From: Alkaliphilus metalliredigens QYMF | GTDB lineage: Bacteria > Bacillota > Clostridia > Peptostreptococcales > Natronincolaceae | DNA: 64,000 nucleotides | Reading direction: 5' to 3' | NCBI RefSeq assembly: GCF_000016985.1 | Contig: NC_009633.1 | Location: 1,240,001 to 1,304,000, forward strand | Part shown: positions 59,950 through 64,000 of the stretch, in pieces | Layout of the letters: each line of letters starts with the position of its first letter | How positions within the stretch are numbered: the first letter of the stretch is position 1 | Translations under genes and position numbers: made by a program | The notes under the pieces: generated by a model | Told to the model about the DNA's origin: nothing | Database searches by the model: none | The model's input: the letters and a program-made list of their open reading frames with translations, nothing else

Positions 59950-61323
59950 ATGACCTATGATGTACTTGTGTTAGGAGGCGGTCCTGGTGGTTATGTTGCA
60001 GCCATCAAGGCGGCTCATTTAGGTGGAAAAGTAGCCCTGGTTGAAAATGGCTATTTCGGTGGGGTGTGCCTCAACTGGGGTTGTATCCCAACGAAAGCAC
60101 TTTTGAAAAATGCCCGGGTCTACCAAGATGTGCTTATGGGAGATTTTTATGGGATTGAAGGAATTGACAAAAGTCAATTAAGTATTAACTGGCCTGCTAT
60201 GTTGAAGCGAAAAGATAGAATTGTCCGTCAACTAGTTGGTGGCGTAAAAGGATTGCTGAAAAAAAATAAAGTCGATGTATTTGATGGATTTGGTACATTG
60301 ATTGATGCCAATCATATCGAAGTAAAGGGACAACAGTTAGAAGGAAAGAAGCTCATCATTGCCACGGGTACCAGTCCTATGATTCCGGATATACCTGGGC
60401 TGGAAGCTTCTATGAAGGCTGGGAATATCTTAACCAGTAAAGAACTTTTATCCATTGAGGCCTTGCCTAAATCAGTAGTCATTTTAGGGGGAGGGGTTAT
60501 TGCCATCGAGTTTGCCACCCTACTAAATGCCCTTGATGTTGAAGTCACAGTGATTCAACGATCTGATCGAATATTAAAAGGGGTGGAAGAAGAAATGGCG
60601 CTGACCCTAAGTAAGGATTTAATAAAGCGTAAAGTCAAAATTGTGACGAATAGCAGCGTAGAGAAAATTGAAGGTACCCGAGTGTTCACAAAGATCAATG
60701 GTGAAGAGGAGATATTTGAGGGAGATAAAATTTTACTTTCTTTGGGGACATCACCCAATGTTAAGGGATTAGAGGCCTTATCCCTAGATATGGATAAAAA
60801 GGGGATCATCACAAATGACAAAATGGAGACCAGTATCACTGGAGTCTATGCAATCGGTGACGTCAATGGAAAGTATCAACTTGCCCATGTAGCCAGTGCG
60901 GAAGGAATCGTTGCGGCTGAAAATGCAATGGGAGGAAATGAAGAATTAAATTATAACATTGTTCCTTCTTGTATTTATAGTTTTCCTGAAATTGCTTCTG
61001 TGGGATTAACAGAAGAAGAAGCCCGACAAAAAGATTATGATGTGGTAGTCAGTAAGTTTCCTTTAGCGGCCAATGGAAAGGCAATGGCTGAAGGAGAAAA
61101 TATTGGATTTGTTAAAATCATTGCAGATAAGAAATATGGAGAAATACTGGGAACACATATTATGGCAGTTCATGCCACGGATATGATCTCAGAGGCCATT
61201 GTGTCTATGCAGCTAGAGGGAACAGCCTATGATGTTGCAAAGGCAATTCATCCCCATCCAACGATGTCTGAAATTGTAATGGAAGCAGCCCATGGTATTA
61301 TGGATCAACCAATACATTTTTAA
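59950..61323 (+). CDS. pdhD: Dihydrolipoyl dehydrogenase (E3)
   Basis: 457 residues. FAD-binding LGGGPGGYVAAI, redox disulfide GGVCLNWGCIPTKAL (Cys40, Cys45), NAD-binding VILGGGVIAIEFA, FAD site YAIGDVNG and C-terminal HPHPTMSEIV with the catalytic His. It reoxidises the E2 lipoyl groups with NAD+. No extra lipoyl domain at its N-terminus. Last gene of the operon, followed by a terminator. Confidence 0.95.
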   Translation: MTYDVLVLGGGPGGYVAAIKAAHLGGKVALVENGYFGGVCLNWGCIPTKALLKNARVYQDVLMGDFYGIEGIDKSQLSINWPAMLKRKDRIVRQLVGGVKGLLKKNKVDVFDGFGTLIDANHIEVKGQQLEGKKLIIATGTSPMIPDIPGLEASMKAGNILTSKELLSIEALPKSVVILGGGVIAIEFATLLNALDVEVTVIQRSDRILKGVEEEMALTLSKDLIKRKVKIVTNSSVEKIEGTRVFTKINGEEEIFEGDKILLSLGTSPNVKGLEALSLDMDKKGIITNDKMETSITGVYAIGDVNGKYQLAHVASAEGIVAAENAMGGNEELNYNIVPSCIYSFPEIASVGLTEEEARQKDYDVVVSKFPLAANGKAMAEGENIGFVKIIADKKYGEILGTHIMAVHATDMISEAIVSMQLEGTAYDVAKAIHPHPTMSEIVMEAAHGIMDQPIHF

Positions 61324-61371
61324 AAAATATATCAGATAAAAGAGAAGTTCTATAAATGCATGGAAGATGAA

Positions 61372-61415
61372 GCGCCAGTAAGGAGGTCTATAAAACCCTC
61401 TTGACTGGCGTTTTT
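61372..61415 (+). terminator. Terminator of the pdh operon
   Basis: CGCCAGTAAGGAGG pairs with CCTCTTGACTGGCG with a bulge, followed by TTTTT. Confidence 0.85.
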
Positions 61416-61530
61416 CGACAACTATACTAGCACTTATGTAGGAAAGTTAATATATTTTATTTGATTGTTATGGCGTTATACCAAGTAAATTGATATAATA
61501 TGATCATGAACTTTTGAAAGGGGGCATGAC

Positions 61531-62745
61531 ATGATTTCGACAAAACTATTGATTATTGACTCCCCAGGGGAAAACATGGATCATCTTAAAAGCGTACTTC
61601 GTAAACATGGTTATGAAGTAGAACAGCAAAAGATTAGTGATACGGATGTGAATACGATATTCATATCAATGCCCCATATTATTTTTATTTCCATTGATTC
61701 AGAAGCAGAAGAAAAGCTCAATGTCATAAAAAAATTAAAAGAAAATGAAGATACTAAACATATACCAATTATTTTTGGTGTAGAGAAACGAGAGAAAGTA
61801 AAAGGCATTTCGCATCTAGAATATAAGGTAGATGATTATATGCTAAAGCCTATTGATGAAGAGGAGCTCATTTCAAAGATAGAAAAGTTAGAAAAGATTA
61901 TTGAACTACAAAAAGCATTGAGTCTATCCAACCAAGCGCTAAAAGAGAGTTTACATACGGTTGAAAGACAAAAAATAGAACTGGAACAGAACTTAACTCT
62001 GGCTTCGAAAATTCAAGAGGCTTTGATTCCAAAATCCTTAGGTTATATTCCGAATTGCTCTTTTTTATGGCACTTTCAACCCTCGGGAAAGGTTGGAGGA
62101 GACATATTTGATGTATTTATGTTAGATGAAGAACATATGGGAATGTATATGCTAGATGTAATGGGACATGGAGTAGGGTCTTCAATGCTTGCGGTGACAC
62201 TATCGGAGTCCTTGATCTTAGATGTAGATCGTGATTCACCATTGAAAAGAAAAACAAACAAACCTCCATACTATGAAATTGCTTCTCCAGTACAATTGAT
62301 TCATTATCTCAATCATCGGTTTCCTTTTAAAAAATATGAACATTACTTCACAATTTTTTATATGATTCTCAATGTAAGGACAGGCATTATCAAATATGTC
62401 CGTGGAGGGCATCCGGCGCCAATACTTGTGAAACCAACAGGAGAAATACTAGAGCTTGAAGCCTATGGCACACCTGTGGGATTTGAATTTAATGAAGATT
62501 ATGTAGAGGGAAGTGTGGCCCTTGATTCAGGCGATCGCCTGGTAGTTTATAGTGATGGCCTGATGGAATTGAAAGATGAATCAGGAAGCCCATGGGAGTA
62601 TGAAGGTGTTATAAAATATTTTAAAGATGAAGCGTATATGAACACCCATCACCTCATAGGGCCATTGAAAGAAAAAATTAGAAAACAAGAAAAGTTGAAG
62701 GATGACCTTACTTTACTAGAAATGAGATGGGTTAAATTTATTTAA
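61531..62745 (+). CDS. SpoIIE/RsbU-type PP2C phosphatase with degenerate receiver domain
   Basis: 404 residues. Residues 1-125 look like a CheY-type receiver (KLLIIDSPGEN, DYMLKPIDEEEL with the conserved Lys), but the phosphoacceptor position reads PHIIFIS with Ser54, and the N-terminal acidic pair is incomplete. A coiled coil at about 125-165 leads into the PP2C phosphatase (LASKIQEALIPKS, GKVGGDIFDVF, LDVMGHGVGSSMLAVTL, GHPAPILV, YSDGLMEL, DDLTLLEM). Relatives dephosphorylate anti-sigma-factor antagonists. AAAGGGGGC precedes the ATG. Input is probably not phosphorylation. Confidence 0.88.
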   Translation: MISTKLLIIDSPGENMDHLKSVLRKHGYEVEQQKISDTDVNTIFISMPHIIFISIDSEAEEKLNVIKKLKENEDTKHIPIIFGVEKREKVKGISHLEYKVDDYMLKPIDEEELISKIEKLEKIIELQKALSLSNQALKESLHTVERQKIELEQNLTLASKIQEALIPKSLGYIPNCSFLWHFQPSGKVGGDIFDVFMLDEEHMGMYMLDVMGHGVGSSMLAVTLSESLILDVDRDSPLKRKTNKPPYYEIASPVQLIHYLNHRFPFKKYEHYFTIFYMILNVRTGIIKYVRGGHPAPILVKPTGEILELEAYGTPVGFEFNEDYVEGSVALDSGDRLVVYSDGLMELKDESGSPWEYEGVIKYFKDEAYMNTHHLIGPLKEKIRKQEKLKDDLTLLEMRWVKFI

Positions 62746-62757
62746 TGATAAAATACT

Positions 62758-62792
62758 TAAAAGTCTTGATTTAATCAGGGCTTTTATTTTTT
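62758..62792 (+). terminator. Terminator after the phosphatase gene
   Basis: AAAAGTCTTGA pairs with TCAGGGCTTTT (with G-U pairs) and is followed by ATTTTTTTG. Confidence 0.75.
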
Positions 62793-62919
62793 TGTAAAGG
62801 ATTTTGGAAAATGACGTAGAATTTTGTAAATAGGATCTAAATTATCAAGTTGAGTAAGGGGGGATTGAAACAATGATCCGTCGAAAGAAAGTAACATATG
62901 AGTAACGGGAGGGCAATTA

Positions 62920-64000
62920 ATGAAATTAAAACATAAGATTCCCATATTAACCATATTACTATTACTAATCAGCACAATACTTTTGTTGATAGGAAGCAAC
63001 AGAGTTATCTCTCCTGTTGTCATCGAAGGACAGCAAAACATTGCCCTAGGTAAAATTGGAGTACAAATACATAAAATAGAGCGTTTGATCCGTAATGGAA
63101 AAAAACAGTTGGAATCCATAGAAGATAATCCCTTAGTTAAAGAGATGAACTGGGCAACAGCTCAGACATATTTGGAGCATCAACTGGAAAACAGTGATTT
63201 TCAAAAACTGGGCATTGTTTATTTAGACAAGACCTATCACATTACTTCTAGTGAAGGAATGAGAGATATTTCTGAGAGGGATTATGTCCAAGATCTTTTT
63301 CGAGGACATGGTACTGTCTCGGACCCATTGTATTCTATTTCAGATGGTGCGTACCAAATTGTATTAGGGCAACCCATTATTATTGAAGGAGAAGTGAAAG
63401 GAGCCTTGATCGGTACGATATTGATTGCAGATTTTGAAGAAAAAATATATGGAATACGTGTTGGTGAGGATGGGCATGGATTTTTGATTAATGAGATGGG
63501 GAAAGTGTTACTGCACCCAAAAATAGAAGTATTACCCTATGATAATCTTTTTACATATTTAGGAGAAAGCCCTATAGAACAGGAAAATGGCCACTATCAA
63601 TTTCGATCTAATGAAAATGGAGAGCTGCAATATGCTTTTTATGAGCGAGTTGAGGGAACGACATGGTATGTCATCGCCACGATATCAGAAAGTGAACTAT
63701 ATCAACCGATTAATGAACTGCGGAAAGAAATGTCGATCGTTTTCTTAGGTGGTATTTTATTAATAGGTATTGGTGTGATTGTAATAACAAGACAGTTTTT
63801 AAAGCCCATGCAAAGACTTCTTGAGGCAATGAAGAAGGTAGAAGTGGGGGATTATACTACCCAGGTGCTAATTGAAAAGGATGATGAAATAGGAGCACTG
63901 GCCAATCAGTTTAATCTCACAATTGAGGCCATTTCATCTAGAGATGAGGAACTTCAAGCCTTAAATGAAGAGTTGCTTGCTAGCTTTGAAGAAATAAACG
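62920..64000 (+). CDS. Membrane sensor protein with Cache and HAMP domains (3' truncated by window)
   Basis: 360 residues are visible and the frame is open at the window end. GGGAGGG is 6 nt before the ATG. A transmembrane segment at about 8-26, an extracellular dCache-type sensor (to about 265, with DYVQDLFRGHGTVSDPLYS and LGQPIIIEGEVKGALIGTILI), a second membrane segment at about 273-291, and a HAMP domain (about 292-345, FLKPMQRLLEAMKKVEVGDYT) followed by the start of a coiled coil. The output domain (GGDEF, kinase or methyl-accepting) is beyond the window. It lies behind the phosphatase gene. Confidence 0.85.
   Translation, partial: MKLKHKIPILTILLLLISTILLLIGSNRVISPVVIEGQQNIALGKIGVQIHKIERLIRNGKKQLESIEDNPLVKEMNWATAQTYLEHQLENSDFQKLGIVYLDKTYHITSSEGMRDISERDYVQDLFRGHGTVSDPLYSISDGAYQIVLGQPIIIEGEVKGALIGTILIADFEEKIYGIRVGEDGHGFLINEMGKVLLHPKIEVLPYDNLFTYLGESPIEQENGHYQFRSNENGELQYAFYERVEGTTWYVIATISESELYQPINELRKEMSIVFLGGILLIGIGVIVITRQFLKPMQRLLEAMKKVEVGDYTTQVLIEKDDEIGALANQFNLTIEAISSRDEELQALNEELLASFEEIN

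Overview
The window looks like the chromosome of a low-GC, endospore-forming anaerobic Clostridia member, most like Alkaliphilus. The evidence is an AT-rich sequence with strong AGGAGG ribosome binding sites, an alpha/beta small acid-soluble spore protein, ferredoxin-dependent 2-oxoacid oxidoreductases, a TPP riboswitch of Firmicutes style, and a probable selenoprotein. The genus is inferred from overall gene flavour, not from a marker gene. No tRNA, rRNA or CRISPR array was found.

Layout. 1-850: a decayed fragment of formate-tetrahydrofolate ligase, two tiny ORFs and the first copy of a five-hairpin repeat. 1236-10404: a catabolic cluster with a PanB-like aldolase, a TIM-barrel protein, glutamate dehydrogenase, an M20 amidohydrolase, an IclR regulator, an ectoine-hydrolase-like M24 protein, an EutA-like protein, a DMT exporter and an acetyltransferase. 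10491-24835: two 2-oxoacid:ferredoxin oxidoreductases on the minus strand surrounding trpS, a SASP gene, MgtC, trmB, MATE and small membrane proteins. 24840-36748: azlCD, a HAD hydrolase, a CopZ-type zinc ribbon protein, cvfB, an Asp23 protein, the second hairpin repeat, a His/Met-rich protein, acpP, a rubredoxin-like protein, a Na/Pi cotransporter behind a PhoP-like box, and cyanophycinase plus cyanophycin synthetase. 36958-39577: a HAD hydrolase and an ArsR-permease-thioredoxin operon with a clear promoter and palindromic operator.

39468-53476 is shaped by two nearly identical, oppositely oriented 2103-bp insertion sequences of the IS1634 type, flanked by direct duplications of 222 and 216 bp. 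Between them lie apbE, an acetyltransferase, an L,D-transpeptidase, a divergent cis-prenyltransferase, a MerT-like gene with an in-frame UGA and a SECIS-like hairpin, an FMN-binding lipoprotein, an amino-acid ABC transporter and a second MgtC. 53285-56272 is a thiWDME operon under a TPP riboswitch. 56501-61323 is a complete pyruvate dehydrogenase operon, which makes TPP and uses it in neighbouring blocks. The window ends with a SpoIIE-type phosphatase and a truncated Cache/HAMP sensor.

Most notable: the MerT-like selenoprotein candidate at 45565-45876, the hairpin-array repeat whose two copies differ by paired stem changes, the IS elements with very long target duplications that leave both neighbouring genes intact, and the ectoine-degradation-like cluster.
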